64,000 nucleotides of DNA from positions 1 to 64,000 of the forward strand of contig NZ_RQIT01000011.1 in assembly GCF_003837805.1 (NCBI RefSeq). Direction: 5' to 3'. A model generated the notes under the pieces. It worked only from the letters and a program-made list of their open reading frames with translations. It had not been told where the DNA came from and searched no databases. Positions 34,234-43,036 of the stretch are shown here, one piece after another. The stretch's first letter is position 1. Each line of letters opens with the position of its first letter. Origin of the DNA: Bradyrhizobium sp. RP6 (lineage in GTDB: Bacteria; Pseudomonadota; Alphaproteobacteria; Rhizobiales; Xanthobacteraceae). The translations under genes and the position numbers were made by a program.

Positions 34234-36045
34234 TCAGCTATCCACCTTCAGCGCGGCAATGAACGCCTCCTGCGGGATGTCGACCTTGCCGAACTGCCGC
34301 ATCTTCTTCTTGCCTTCCTTCTGCTTCTCCAGAAGTTTTCGCTTACGCGTGATGTCGCCGCCGTAGCATTTTGCGGTGACGTCCTTGCGCAGCGCGCGCA
34401 CCGTCTCGCGGGCGATCACCTTGCCGCCGATCGCCGCCTGGATCGGAATCTGGAACATGTGCGGCGGGATCAGCTCCTTCATCTTCTCGACCATGGCGCG
34501 GCCGCGGCCTTCGGCGCGGGTGCGGTGGACCAGCATCGAGAGCGCATCGACCGGCTCGGCATTGACCAGGATCTGCATCTTGACGAGATCGGCCGGCTTG
34601 TAGTCGGTCAGGTGATAGTCGAACGAGGCGTAGCCCTTAGAGACCGACTTCAGGCGGTCGTAGAAGTCGAACACGACCTCGTTGAGCGGCAGGTCGTACT
34701 TCACCATGGCGCGGGAGCCGACATAGGTGAGCTCCTTCTGCGAGCCGCGGCGGTCCTGGCACAGCTTCAGCACGCTGCCGAGATATTCGTCGGGCGTCAT
34801 GATCGTGGCCTCGATCCAGGGCTCCTGGATCTCGGCGATCTTCACCACGTCGGGCATGTCGACGGGATTGTGGATCTCGAGCTCGCTGCCGTCGGTCAGC
34901 TTCATCTTGTAGATGACGCTCGGCGCCGTCGCGATCAGGTTGAGGTCGAATTCGCGCGACAGCCGCTCCTGGATGATCTCGAGGTGCAACAGGCCGAGGA
35001 AGCCGCAGCGGAAGCCGAAGCCGAGCGCGGCGGAGGTCTCCATCTCGAAGGAGAAGCTGGCATCGTTCAGGCGCAGCTTGCCCATCGCCGCGCGCAGCGT
35101 TTCGAAGTCGTCGGCATCGACCGGGAACAGGCCGCAGAACACCACGGGGATCGCCGGCTTGAAGCCCGGCAGCATCTCCGTAACAGGTTTCCTGTCGTCG
35201 GTGATGGTGTCGCCGACGCGGGTGTCGGCCACTTCCTTGATCGCGGCGGTGATGAAGCCGATCTCGCCGGGGCCGAGCTCGTCGACCTGCTGCATCTTCG
35301 GCGTGAAGAAGCCGACCCGCTCGACATCGTAGGCCGCGCCCGTGCCCATCATGCGCACGCGCTGGCCCTTCTTCATGGTGCCGTCGACGATGCGCACCAG
35401 GACGACGACGCCGAGATAGACGTCGTACCAGCTGTCGACCAGCAGGGCTTTCAGCGTGGCGTCGCGATCGCCCTTCGGCGGCGGCAGGCGCGTGACGATG
35501 GCCTCCAGCACGTCGGGGACGCCGAGGCCGGTCTTGGCCGAGATCATCACCGCATCCGAAGCGTCGATGCCGATGACGTCCTCGATCTGCTGCTTGACCT
35601 TCTCCGGCTCGGCGGCGGGCAGGTCGACCTTGTTCAGGACCGGGACGATCTCGTGATTGTTGTCGAGCGCCTGGTAGACGTTGGCGAGCGTCTGCGCCTC
35701 GACGCCCTGGCTGGCGTCGACCACCAGGAGGGAACCTTCGCACGCAGCCAGTGACCGCGAGACTTCGTAGGCGAAGTCGACATGGCCGGGCGTGTCCATC
35801 AGGTTGAAGATGTAGTCCTTGCCGTCCTTGGCGCGGTACTGAAGGCGCACCGTCTGCGCCTTGATGGTGATGCCGCGCTCGCGCTCGATGTCCATGGAAT
35901 CGAGCACCTGCTCCTTGCCCGCCATCTCGCGGTCGGAGAGGCCGCCGGTCATCTGGATCAGGCGGTCGGCCAGCGTCGATTTTCCATGGTCGATATGGGC
36001 GACGATGGAGAAATTGCGGATGTTGGAAATGGGGACGGTCGTCAT
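34234..36045 (-). CDS. lepA: Elongation factor 4
   Basis: The 603-aa GTPase back-translocates stalled ribosomes and helps ribosome biogenesis. G1 (AHIDHGKSTLADR), G3 (MDTPGHVDFAYE) and G4 (PVLNKVDLP) motifs lie in the N-terminal GTPase domain. EF-G-like domains II, III and V and the LepA C-terminal domain follow and end in KRKLLEKQKEGKKKMRQFG. Length is normal for LepA. The ATG at 36045 gives the conserved N-terminus MTTVPISNIRNFSIVAHIDH. It is divergent from the glycosyltransferase gene. Confidence 0.97.
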   Translation of the reverse strand: MTTVPISNIRNFSIVAHIDHGKSTLADRLIQMTGGLSDREMAGKEQVLDSMDIERERGITIKAQTVRLQYRAKDGKDYIFNLMDTPGHVDFAYEVSRSLAACEGSLLVVDASQGVEAQTLANVYQALDNNHEIVPVLNKVDLPAAEPEKVKQQIEDVIGIDASDAVMISAKTGLGVPDVLEAIVTRLPPPKGDRDATLKALLVDSWYDVYLGVVVLVRIVDGTMKKGQRVRMMGTGAAYDVERVGFFTPKMQQVDELGPGEIGFITAAIKEVADTRVGDTITDDRKPVTEMLPGFKPAIPVVFCGLFPVDADDFETLRAAMGKLRLNDASFSFEMETSAALGFGFRCGFLGLLHLEIIQERLSREFDLNLIATAPSVIYKMKLTDGSELEIHNPVDMPDVVKIAEIQEPWIEATIMTPDEYLGSVLKLCQDRRGSQKELTYVGSRAMVKYDLPLNEVVFDFYDRLKSVSKGYASFDYHLTDYKPADLVKMQILVNAEPVDALSMLVHRTRAEGRGRAMVEKMKELIPPHMFQIPIQAAIGGKVIARETVRALRKDVTAKCYGGDITRKRKLLEKQKEGKKKMRQFGKVDIPQEAFIAALKVDS

Positions 36046-36158
36046 GGGCGCGGGATACCACTCACATTCCCGTGCGGCAACCATATTGCTGTATTTTCAG
36101 GGTCTTTCTTCACGCCAAGCTGATTCCAGGGCAGGCCAAAACGCGCTACGCAAGGCCC

Positions 36159-37796
36159 ATGTCCAGGCCCATCTCGACCACCTCGATCCCATCCGTCAGA
36201 GCGCGGGCGAAGACCCGCTTGAGTTACAACCGCTTCCGGGCCTGGCTGGTTGCCTGCGCGATCCGGCCAGAGGCGCGCCTGTGGCTGGTGATCCAGCTCG
36301 CCATCCTGCATGCGGTGCTCTGGACCTTCATCCTGATCAATCTCAAGGCAGCGCAGGACGTTCACATGGACGTCGCGGAAGCCTATGGCTGGGGCCAGCA
36401 ATTCCTCTGGGGTTACGGCAAGCATCCGCCGCTGTCGGGCTGGGTGGCCGGTCTCTGGTTCAAGGCGTTCCCGGCGGCGGACTGGGCGACCTATGCGCTC
36501 GCGATGGCGACGGTGAGCGTCGGCATGGTGATCTGCTGGCTCGTGAGCTTGCGTGTGGTCGATGCGCGCCGTGCGTTCCTCGTCGTCGTGATGATCGCGC
36601 TCTACCCGATCTTCAATTTCAAGGGCTTCAAGTACAACCCGGACCTGCTTCAGCTCGTCACGCTGCCGCTCCTGGTGCTCGCCTATCTCAACGCATTCGA
36701 GAAGCGGACCTGGCAATCCGGACTCCTGCTCGGCCTTGCCGGCGCGCTGGCGCTGATGACCAAATATTGGGTGCTGACCATGATCGGCGCCATCGGGCTT
36801 GCCGCGCTGATCCATCCCGACCGGTTGCGATTCCTGTCGTCGCCCGCGCCGTGGGTGGCGATCGTGACGATGGTCGCGGCGATGATCCCGCACATCGTCT
36901 GGCTGGCGGACGCGCATTTCGTGCCGCTGACCTATGCCGGCGACACCTACAGCCTCCAGGACAGCGGTCAGGTGCATCAGCTCGTCGCCGGCTATGTGCT
37001 GCACAATCTCGGGCTGCTCGCATTGCCGGTGGCGCTCGCGGCGCTGGCCATGGCGCTGGTGCCGCCCTGGGTCAAGCTGCTGCTGCGCGCGCCTTCGCGC
37101 ATCGTCACGCGTGCCTGGGCACGCGGCGGCAATCCGGGCGTCAATGTTTCGCAGGCGCTGAACGTCTGGATCATACAGGTCATCGTCGCCGTCGGCCCGC
37201 CGCTCGGCGCGCTGGTCTTCAGCATCTACATGAAGACCGATTGGGGCATCTCGCTGTTCTTCCTGGTCCCGCTCGCGCTGGTCGCGATTCCTGCATTGCG
37301 GGTGCAGAGCGCCGTGCTGTTCAACATCGCCGCGACCTGGCTCGTGCTCAGTGCCACGACGCTTGCCGCTTCGCCCTGGATCGCCGCGCGCGAGATGGCG
37401 GCCAATGCCGGCAACACCGCGACCTATGGCGCGCGCTCGGAGCTGGCGCGCGAGCTGACCCAGGCCTGGCACGCGCGCTTCGCCTCGCGCTGGGCCGTTG
37501 TCGCCGGCACCATGGAGTCGATCCAGCCGCTGGTGTTCTACAGTCCGGATCATCCGGCCGCGCTGCTGCCGATCGAAGCCTGGGATTCCGGGCTGACCTC
37601 GCGTGACGACGCCAAGAAGTACGGCTTCATCGGCGTGTTCGACCCGACCGACGAACGCCTGCCCAAGTTCGAGAAATGGGTGTCCGAGACCGCGCCGAAC
37701 GCCGAGCGCATCGTGATGACGACGCGCCGCTTCACCCACGGCAAAGCGGGCCCGTCGATGAGCTGGAACATCTACATCGCGCCGCCGGCGAAGTGA
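36159..37796 (+). CDS. GT39/ArnT-like membrane glycosyltransferase
   Basis: The 545-aa inner-membrane protein has about eleven helices. An early luminal DVAEAYGWGQQFLWGYGKHP segment with acidic residues is followed by HPPLSGWVAGLW, as in the GT-C PMT_2 group that uses polyprenyl-phosphate sugars. Such enzymes add mannose, aminoarabinose or other sugars to lipid A, proteins or glycans in the periplasm. The C-terminal 100 residues form a soluble domain. I chose the ATG at 36159, with AAGG just upstream, over the frame start at 36072. Acceptor and sugar are unknown. Confidence 0.85.
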   Translation: MSRPISTTSIPSVRARAKTRLSYNRFRAWLVACAIRPEARLWLVIQLAILHAVLWTFILINLKAAQDVHMDVAEAYGWGQQFLWGYGKHPPLSGWVAGLWFKAFPAADWATYALAMATVSVGMVICWLVSLRVVDARRAFLVVVMIALYPIFNFKGFKYNPDLLQLVTLPLLVLAYLNAFEKRTWQSGLLLGLAGALALMTKYWVLTMIGAIGLAALIHPDRLRFLSSPAPWVAIVTMVAAMIPHIVWLADAHFVPLTYAGDTYSLQDSGQVHQLVAGYVLHNLGLLALPVALAALAMALVPPWVKLLLRAPSRIVTRAWARGGNPGVNVSQALNVWIIQVIVAVGPPLGALVFSIYMKTDWGISLFFLVPLALVAIPALRVQSAVLFNIAATWLVLSATTLAASPWIAAREMAANAGNTATYGARSELARELTQAWHARFASRWAVVAGTMESIQPLVFYSPDHPAALLPIEAWDSGLTSRDDAKKYGFIGVFDPTDERLPKFEKWVSETAPNAERIVMTTRRFTHGKAGPSMSWNIYIAPPAK

Positions 37797-37804
37797 GGGT
37801 TATC

Positions 37805-37905
37805 GTCGTTCCGGGGCACGCGAAGCGTGAACTACGGTGCGCGATTGCGCACCTGAGAACCTCGAGATTCCGGGTTCGATGCTGCGCATCGAACCGGAAT
37901 GACGA
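37805..37905. repeat. Dispersed intergenic repeat, copy 2
   Basis: This copy shares a 50-nt core (37829-37878) with 11503-11552 at 46 of 50 positions. Its ends CGTCGTTCCGG and CCGGAATGACG are near reverse complements, and GGTTCGATGCTGCGCATCGAACC forms an internal hairpin. It lies between the convergent glycosyltransferase and HPr genes. Confidence 0.8.
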
Positions 37906-37909
37906 TGGG

Positions 37910-38227
37910 CTAAATCCCTTCCTCGTTGAACTTGCTCTCGACGAGCTCGGTGATCGCTGCGAGCGCGGCTTCGGCATCCGTGCCGGCGGCGGATACCGTG
38001 ATCGTCGTGCCGGGACCGGCGGCGAGCATCATCAGGCCCATGATCGAGGTGCCGCCGACGGTCTCGCCGCCGCGCGTCACCCACACCTGCGCATCGAAGC
38101 GCTCGACCGCCTGGACGAACTTCGCGGAGGCGCGGGCGTGCAGGCCGCGCTTGTTGATGATCAGAAGATCCTTGGCAATCGCGCCCGCGGGCACGCCTGT
38201 CCCCGCTTGTGGCGCCTCCTCGCTCAT
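37910..38227 (-). CDS. ptsH: HPr phosphocarrier protein (regulatory PTS)
   Basis: The 105-aa protein has the phospho-accepting His30 in INKRGLHARASAKFV and the regulatory Ser61 in GGTSIMGLMMLAAG, the site used by HPr kinase. It has an N-terminal extension of about 17 residues compared with E. coli HPr. Here it should relay phosphate to the EIIA encoded just upstream; no sugar-specific EIIBC is present, so the system is regulatory. The start overlaps the EIIA stop by 4 nt. It is the last gene of the chvI-chvG-hprK-EIIA-HPr block. Confidence 0.95.
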   Translation of the reverse strand: MSEEAPQAGTGVPAGAIAKDLLIINKRGLHARASAKFVQAVERFDAQVWVTRGGETVGGTSIMGLMMLAAGPGTTITVSAAGTDAEAALAAITELVESKFNEEGI

Positions 38228-38625
38228 TTGCCGGCGAGCACGCGGCTGGCGATGGTGACGTATTTGCGGCCCGCTTCCTGAGCCATCGCGATCGCGTCGG
38301 GCAGCGAACGCTCCTCGCGTACCTTGGCGAGCTTCACCAGCATGGGAAGGTTGATCCCCGCGAGCACTTCGACCTTGGGCCGGCTCATGCAGGATATTGC
38401 AAGGTTGGATGGCGTGCCGCCGAACATGTCGGTGAGGATCGCAACGCCGTCGCCGGAATCGACGCGATTGACCGCCTCGATGATGTCGCTTCGGCAGAGA
38501 TCGGAATCGTCTTCGGCGCCGATCGTGATCGCTTCGATTTGCTTTTGTGGGCCCATGACATGTTCAAGCGCCGCCTTGAATTCGTCGGCAAGGCGCCCGT
38601 GGGTCACAAGTACTAGACCAATCAT
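38224..38625 (-). CDS. PTS EIIA-Man-type protein
   Basis: The 133-aa protein is of the mannose-class EIIA family with the phospho-accepting His in MIGLVLVTHGRLADEF (residue 9) and a second conserved segment LTDMFGGTPSNLA. In alphaproteobacteria this EIIA (called PtsA, EIIA-Man or ManX) has no transporter partner and controls metabolism or the HPr kinase. The ATG at 38625 has GAGGAG 7 nt upstream. The longer frame to 38682 adds non-conserved residues. Confidence 0.93.
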   Translation of the reverse strand: MIGLVLVTHGRLADEFKAALEHVMGPQKQIEAITIGAEDDSDLCRSDIIEAVNRVDSGDGVAILTDMFGGTPSNLAISCMSRPKVEVLAGINLPMLVKLAKVREERSLPDAIAMAQEAGRKYVTIASRVLAGK

Positions 38626-38758
38626 CGGAAAACTCCTCGCGGGCGCTTTTGGTGCACCGCACGAACGCGCCACTTTGACCATCCAGAGCCCCCGCGCAAG
38701 GGGGGATGTTGCGTATCTCCCTGAATCTAGACGGATGGATAAGGGGAGCTGCGCCGGT

Positions 38759-39283
38759 CTATTCGGTCGCGATACTGGGGTTGATATGGTTACAATTTCC
38801 CTTCAAACAATCGCCGGAAAGGTTAACGGAGGATGAACTCTTGGTAGTAGTCAAGACTGCAACAACCAGGGGGAGGGGCGAATAGCCGCGGCCGACCGCG
38901 ACTCGCGGTAATTCGACACCAAAAATGCTTGTCTTCAGGGATTCCGCCGGTGGCAGGCGCTCCGCATCCGCCGCGTCCAGATCGACCACGAGACCGACAG
39001 TCGCATGCTCCACGAAGTCGCAGCGGCGGATCCCCAGGCCCCGGATCTCGATCAGGCCGGCCAGGACCGGCGCGGGCCGCACCTCAATTTCGTGGCCGAC
39101 TGTCGCCAGATGGACACGGTCATCGCCGACCAGAACGGCCCTTTCCACCACGCCCGAGCGTCCCGCCATGATCAAATCAAAGGCAAGGCGCGACTTGCCG
39201 GAGCCCGAGGGCCCGCGGATCAGCACCGCCAGAGATCCGACCTTGACGGCGGAGGCGTGAACGCTGGACCCGTCGTCGCTCAT
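38759..39283 (-). CDS. hprK: HPr kinase/phosphorylase, short form
   Basis: The 174-aa protein is the compact alphaproteobacterial HprK, lacking the N-terminal domain of Firmicute enzymes. Walker A GPSGSGKS (residues 24-31) and GDDRVHL follow in the usual order. It phosphorylates the Ser of HPr in response to nutrient state. Its start overlaps the chvG stop (ATGA), so kinase and sensor are coupled. A 133-nt gap separates it from the EIIA gene. Confidence 0.93.
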   Translation of the reverse strand: MSDDGSSVHASAVKVGSLAVLIRGPSGSGKSRLAFDLIMAGRSGVVERAVLVGDDRVHLATVGHEIEVRPAPVLAGLIEIRGLGIRRCDFVEHATVGLVVDLDAADAERLPPAESLKTSIFGVELPRVAVGRGYSPLPLVVAVLTTTKSSSSVNLSGDCLKGNCNHINPSIATE

Positions 39284-41076
39284 AGCGCCGGCAGCCTCAC
39301 CACGAAGCGCGCGCCGGCAACCGTCGGAGCGCCGTCGGCATCCAGCGGGCCAGGACGGTTCTCCGCCCAGATGCGTCCGCCATGGGCGTCGACGATCTGC
39401 TTGGAGATCGACAGGCCAAGGCCGGAATTCTGGCCAAAGCCCTGATGCGGACGGTCGGTGTAGAAGCGCTCGAAGATGCGCTCCAGCGCGTCGTCGCGAA
39501 TGCCGGGGCCGTCGTCGTCGACCACGATCTCGATCTCGCCGCGCACGCGGCGGCAGGTGAGGCGCACCTTGCTGCCGGCTTCCGAGAACGATTGCGCATT
39601 GGAGAGCAGGTTGGAGACCACTTGCCCGAGCCGTGAATCATGGCCGGTCACGGAGAAGGTGTCGTTCGGGCTGCGGCCCTCGAAGCGCGTCTCGACCGCG
39701 ACGTCGTGGCCGAGCTTGGTTTCATTGGCGACGGACACCAGCGTCGTCAGCAGGCGGCGCAGATCGACCGGGATCGCATCCTGGCGCTGCAATTCGGCAT
39801 CGAGGCGGCTGGCGTCGGAGATGTCGGAGATCAGCCGGTCGAGCCGCTTGACGTCGTGCTCGATCACTTCGAGCAGGCGCGCGCGGCTGTTCTCGTTGCG
39901 CGCCAGCGGCAGCGTCTCGACCGCCGAGCGCAGCGAGGTCAGCGGGTTCTTCAACTCATGGGCGACGTCGGCGGCGAACATCTCGATCGCCTCGATGCGG
40001 CTGTAGAGCGCGCTGGTCATGTCGCGCAGCGCGCCGGAGAGGTGGCCGATCTCGTCGCGGCGGCGCGTGAAGTCCGGAATCTCGATGCGGGCCTTGATGC
40101 GGCGGCGGACGCGCTCGGCGCTGTCGGCGAGCCGGCGCACGGGTCCGGCGATCGTGCTCGCGAGCAGCAGCGACAGCATGATCATGACGGCGGCGGCGAC
40201 GCCGCCGACCTTCAGGATGGCGAGGCGCTCGGCGGTGACCATCTGGTCGATGTCGTCCCCTTGCGTCGACAGCATCAGCGCGCCGTGGATCGCGCGCGAG
40301 CGCAGCACCGGGACCGCGACCGACACGATCACCTCGCCGCGTGCATTGACCCGCACCATCGAGCGCTTCTGGCCCTGCAGAGCGTCGCCCACCTCGGCAT
40401 AACCATTGCCGTTCTCGGGCCCAAGCTCGCGATAGAGCGGCAGGTCGCCCCGGTTCAGCCAGGTGCGAACCGCGATCATGCCGCGCTCGACGATCCCGGG
40501 CTTCTCGGCCGGAGGCGGCAGATCGAAGCGCAGCACGTTTTCGAGGTTGCGGCTGTCGAGCAGCAGGCTGCCGTTTGGATCGTAGATGCGGGCGCGCGTC
40601 TTGGTCGGCGAGATCAGGGTGCGCAGCACCGGCGCCACGCGCTCCGGATTGATCGGAAAGTCCAGCGGCGAATATTCGTCCGAGCCGCCATAGGTCTCGC
40701 CCGGCTTGAGGTCGAGCAGCCTGTCGGGATCGATGGTGATGGCGTTGGTCTGCACGGTCGCGGAGGCCGCGATCGCGCCGGCGATGATCTCGGCCTGCAC
40801 CAAAAGGCTCTGCGCGCGCGCATCGATCAAGCCGGCGCGGAATTGCGACAGGTACAAGATGCTCGCCACCAGCGCGACGAGGCCGGCGAGGTTGAGCGAG
40901 ACGATGCGGCGGGTCAGGCTCGAGAAGGACAACGCGAAAAAGAACTGCCCGGCGCGTTTCAGCCAGTTCAGCGGCCGCCAGCCCTGCGGCTTGTCTTCGG
41001 CAAACTGCTCCGGAACGCCGTCGGATGCGATATCCCCGGCGCTCTGGTTTGGATCAGGCTGCGTTCGGTCCAGCAA
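39280..41076 (-). CDS. chvG: Sensor histidine kinase ChvG
   Basis: The 598-aa inner-membrane kinase has two transmembrane segments (about residues 58-77 and 288-310) flanking a periplasmic stimulus-sensing domain. A HAMP domain (about 312-365), a HisKA domain with His373 in ADVAHELKNPLTSLRS, and an HATPase domain follow. The HATPase has the N box NLLSNAQSFSEAG and the G box SGLGLSISKQIVDAHGG. ChvG/ExoS senses acid or envelope stress and phosphorylates ChvI. It is encoded downstream of chvI and overlaps hprK. Confidence 0.95.
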   Translation of the reverse strand: MLDRTQPDPNQSAGDIASDGVPEQFAEDKPQGWRPLNWLKRAGQFFFALSFSSLTRRIVSLNLAGLVALVASILYLSQFRAGLIDARAQSLLVQAEIIAGAIAASATVQTNAITIDPDRLLDLKPGETYGGSDEYSPLDFPINPERVAPVLRTLISPTKTRARIYDPNGSLLLDSRNLENVLRFDLPPPAEKPGIVERGMIAVRTWLNRGDLPLYRELGPENGNGYAEVGDALQGQKRSMVRVNARGEVIVSVAVPVLRSRAIHGALMLSTQGDDIDQMVTAERLAILKVGGVAAAVMIMLSLLLASTIAGPVRRLADSAERVRRRIKARIEIPDFTRRRDEIGHLSGALRDMTSALYSRIEAIEMFAADVAHELKNPLTSLRSAVETLPLARNENSRARLLEVIEHDVKRLDRLISDISDASRLDAELQRQDAIPVDLRRLLTTLVSVANETKLGHDVAVETRFEGRSPNDTFSVTGHDSRLGQVVSNLLSNAQSFSEAGSKVRLTCRRVRGEIEIVVDDDGPGIRDDALERIFERFYTDRPHQGFGQNSGLGLSISKQIVDAHGGRIWAENRPGPLDADGAPTVAGARFVVRLPAL

Positions 41077-41124
41077 TGCTTACGCCCGCGTTAGGACAGC
41101 TTGCGAGAAGGTCCCCGCATCCTA

Positions 41125-41173
41125 GAGCATGATCCGGAAAAGTGTGTAGCGGTTTTCCGAAAGGATCATGCTC
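41125..41173. repeat. GAGCATGATCC palindromic repeat between chvI and chvG
   Basis: The arms GAGCATGATCCGGAAAA (41125-41141) and TTTTCCGAAAGGATCATGCTC (41153-41173) are near reverse complements. I recognise this as a ubiquitous Rhizobiales intergenic palindrome. It sits in the 202-nt gap between chvI and chvG and could affect how far transcription or mRNA decay extends into chvG. Confidence 0.85.
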
Positions 41174-41278
41174 AAACGATAATCTGAAGCGTGATGATCT
41201 CATCGCGCTCTGGAGCGATCCCGGTCCCTATGGAATCAGAACCGGCGATGCTCTCGTCTTCGTGAAGCTGCCTGAGCC

Positions 41279-41980
41279 TCAGGCTTCCTTGAAGCGGTAG
41301 CCGACGCCGTAGAGCGTCTCGATCATCTCGAATTCATTGTCGACCACCTTGAACTTCTTGCGCAGCCGCTTGATGTGGCTGTCGATGGTGCGGTCGTCGA
41401 CATAGACCTGGTCGTCATAGGCGGCGTCCATCAGCGCGTTGCGGCTCTTCACCACGCCGGGCCGGGTCGCGAGCGCCTGCAGGATCAGGAATTCGGTGAC
41501 GGTCAGCGTTACCGGCTCGTTCTTCCAGGTGCAGGTATGGCGTTCCGGATCCATGCGCAGCAGCCCGCGATCGAGCGCCTTGGCATCGTTCTCCTTCGGC
41601 GCGACGGTCGGGTCCTTCGGCGCCGAGCGGCGCAGCACCGCCTTGACGCGCTCGACCAGGAGGCGCTGCGAGAACGGTTTGCGGATGAAGTCGTCGGCGC
41701 CCATCTTGAGGCCGAACAGTTCGTCGATCTCTTCGTCCTTGGAGGTGAGGAAGATCACCGGCAGGTCGGATTTCTGCCTCAGACGGCGCAAGGTCTCCAT
41801 GCCGTCCATGCGCGGCATCTTGATGTCGAGGATGGCAAGATCGGGCTGGGTGGTGCGGAAACCGTCGAGGGCCGAGGCGCCGTCGGTGTAAGTCATGATG
41901 CGGTAGCCTTCGGCTTCCAGCGCGATCGAGACGGATGTGAGAATGTTGCGGTCGTCGTCGACCAAAGCGATTGTGGGCAT
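41279..41980 (-). CDS. chvI: Response regulator ChvI
   Basis: The 233-aa OmpR-type regulator has a receiver domain (about residues 1-120) with the acidic pair in ALVDDDRNI, the phospho-Asp in PDLAILDIKMPRMDG and the Lys in FIRKPFSQ. A winged-helix DNA-binding domain (about 140-230) ends in ETLYGVGYRF. It is the partner of ChvG for acid and envelope-stress responses and for exopolysaccharide and motility control. The ATG at 41980 gives the standard MPTIALVDDD start. Confidence 0.96.
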   Translation of the reverse strand: MPTIALVDDDRNILTSVSIALEAEGYRIMTYTDGASALDGFRTTQPDLAILDIKMPRMDGMETLRRLRQKSDLPVIFLTSKDEEIDELFGLKMGADDFIRKPFSQRLLVERVKAVLRRSAPKDPTVAPKENDAKALDRGLLRMDPERHTCTWKNEPVTLTVTEFLILQALATRPGVVKSRNALMDAAYDDQVYVDDRTIDSHIKRLRKKFKVVDNEFEMIETLYGVGYRFKEA

Positions 41981-42195
41981 GAGCCTCTGCTTTCTGCTTT
42001 CCGTTTGGGTCGTGGCTTGAAACGGCGAGCAATCCAGTGATGCGCCGCATACATGGGTGCCGAAGTTGGCGTTCGAAACCTTGTCACCGAGCAATGCAAG
42101 CTGGGCTGAAGTGTGACCAAGTTCCACGAAACACGGCAGATTCGCCGCATCTCGACCCATAACCGGACTCTCGTTTACCCGAAAGAAGGCCCCTC

Positions 42196-42972
42196 ATGCA
42201 ACCACCTGACCTGAGAAAGCCGATGCAGCCGCCCCCCGATTTCGACCCCGGAAAGCTCGCCAAATCGCTGCTGCGGCGGTCCCGGCAGGGGGCCCTGGCG
42301 ACGCTGATGAGTGGCAGCGGCGATCCCTATTGTTCCCTCGTCAACCTCGCCAGCCACCCGGATGGATCGCCGATCCTGCTGATCTCGCGCCTCGCCGTGC
42401 ACACAAGGAATGTCCTCGCGGACAGCCGGGTCTCGCTGATGCTGGACGAGCGCGTGGCCGGTGATCCCCTGGAAGGCGCCCGGATCATGCTGACCGGCCG
42501 GGCGGAGGAGGCCGATAGCGACAAGGATCTGGTGCGGCGACGGTATCTCATTGCCCATCCATCGGCGGAGGGCTTTGTTTCGTTTAAGGATTTTGCCTTC
42601 TTCTTGATCCGGCCCACGGGAACCCATCTGGTCGCGGGCTTCGGCCGCATCGTCGACCTCAGGCCCGATCAGTTTCTCACGGACCTCACCGGCGCCGAGG
42701 ACCTGCTGGCGGCGGAGGAGGGCGCCGTCGAGCACATGAATGCCGACCATCGCGAGGCCATGAACCTCTATGCAACAATGCTCCTCGGCGCCACCGAGGG
42801 CGACTGGCGCTGCACCGGCTGCGATCCTGAGGGCCTCGACATGCAGGACGGCCAAACCACACTGCGGCTGGACTTCCCGGAGCGGGTGACGGACGGCACG
42901 GGTTTGCGCAAGATGCTGGTCCGCCTCGCTGCCGAAGCGCGCAAGAAGATGGACAAGGGCGCGACGACTTGA
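42196..42972 (+). CDS. HugZ-like heme/flavin-binding protein
   Basis: The 258-aa protein has a pyridoxamine-5'-phosphate-oxidase-like split barrel (about residues 20-165) and a C-terminal DUF2470 domain (about 170-250) with EHMNADHREAMNLYA. This pairing is that of HugZ/HutZ-type heme utilisation proteins, which bind heme at the HMNADH region and degrade it, although many members have other flavin roles. It is divergent from chvI across 215 nt. The conserved His at 180-185 fits heme binding. Confidence 0.85.
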   Translation: MQPPDLRKPMQPPPDFDPGKLAKSLLRRSRQGALATLMSGSGDPYCSLVNLASHPDGSPILLISRLAVHTRNVLADSRVSLMLDERVAGDPLEGARIMLTGRAEEADSDKDLVRRRYLIAHPSAEGFVSFKDFAFFLIRPTGTHLVAGFGRIVDLRPDQFLTDLTGAEDLLAAEEGAVEHMNADHREAMNLYATMLLGATEGDWRCTGCDPEGLDMQDGQTTLRLDFPERVTDGTGLRKMLVRLAAEARKKMDKGATT

Positions 42973-43036
42973 ACGCGGCTACCCGTCGCTGCGACCCATG
43001 ACCGTGAAGGTTTTCGGGCTCGCAGCGAGAGGGGCC

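Noticed and set aside
34114..35754. 546-aa plus-strand frame over lepA
   Set aside because: It is the antisense frame of lepA and has no recognisable domain.
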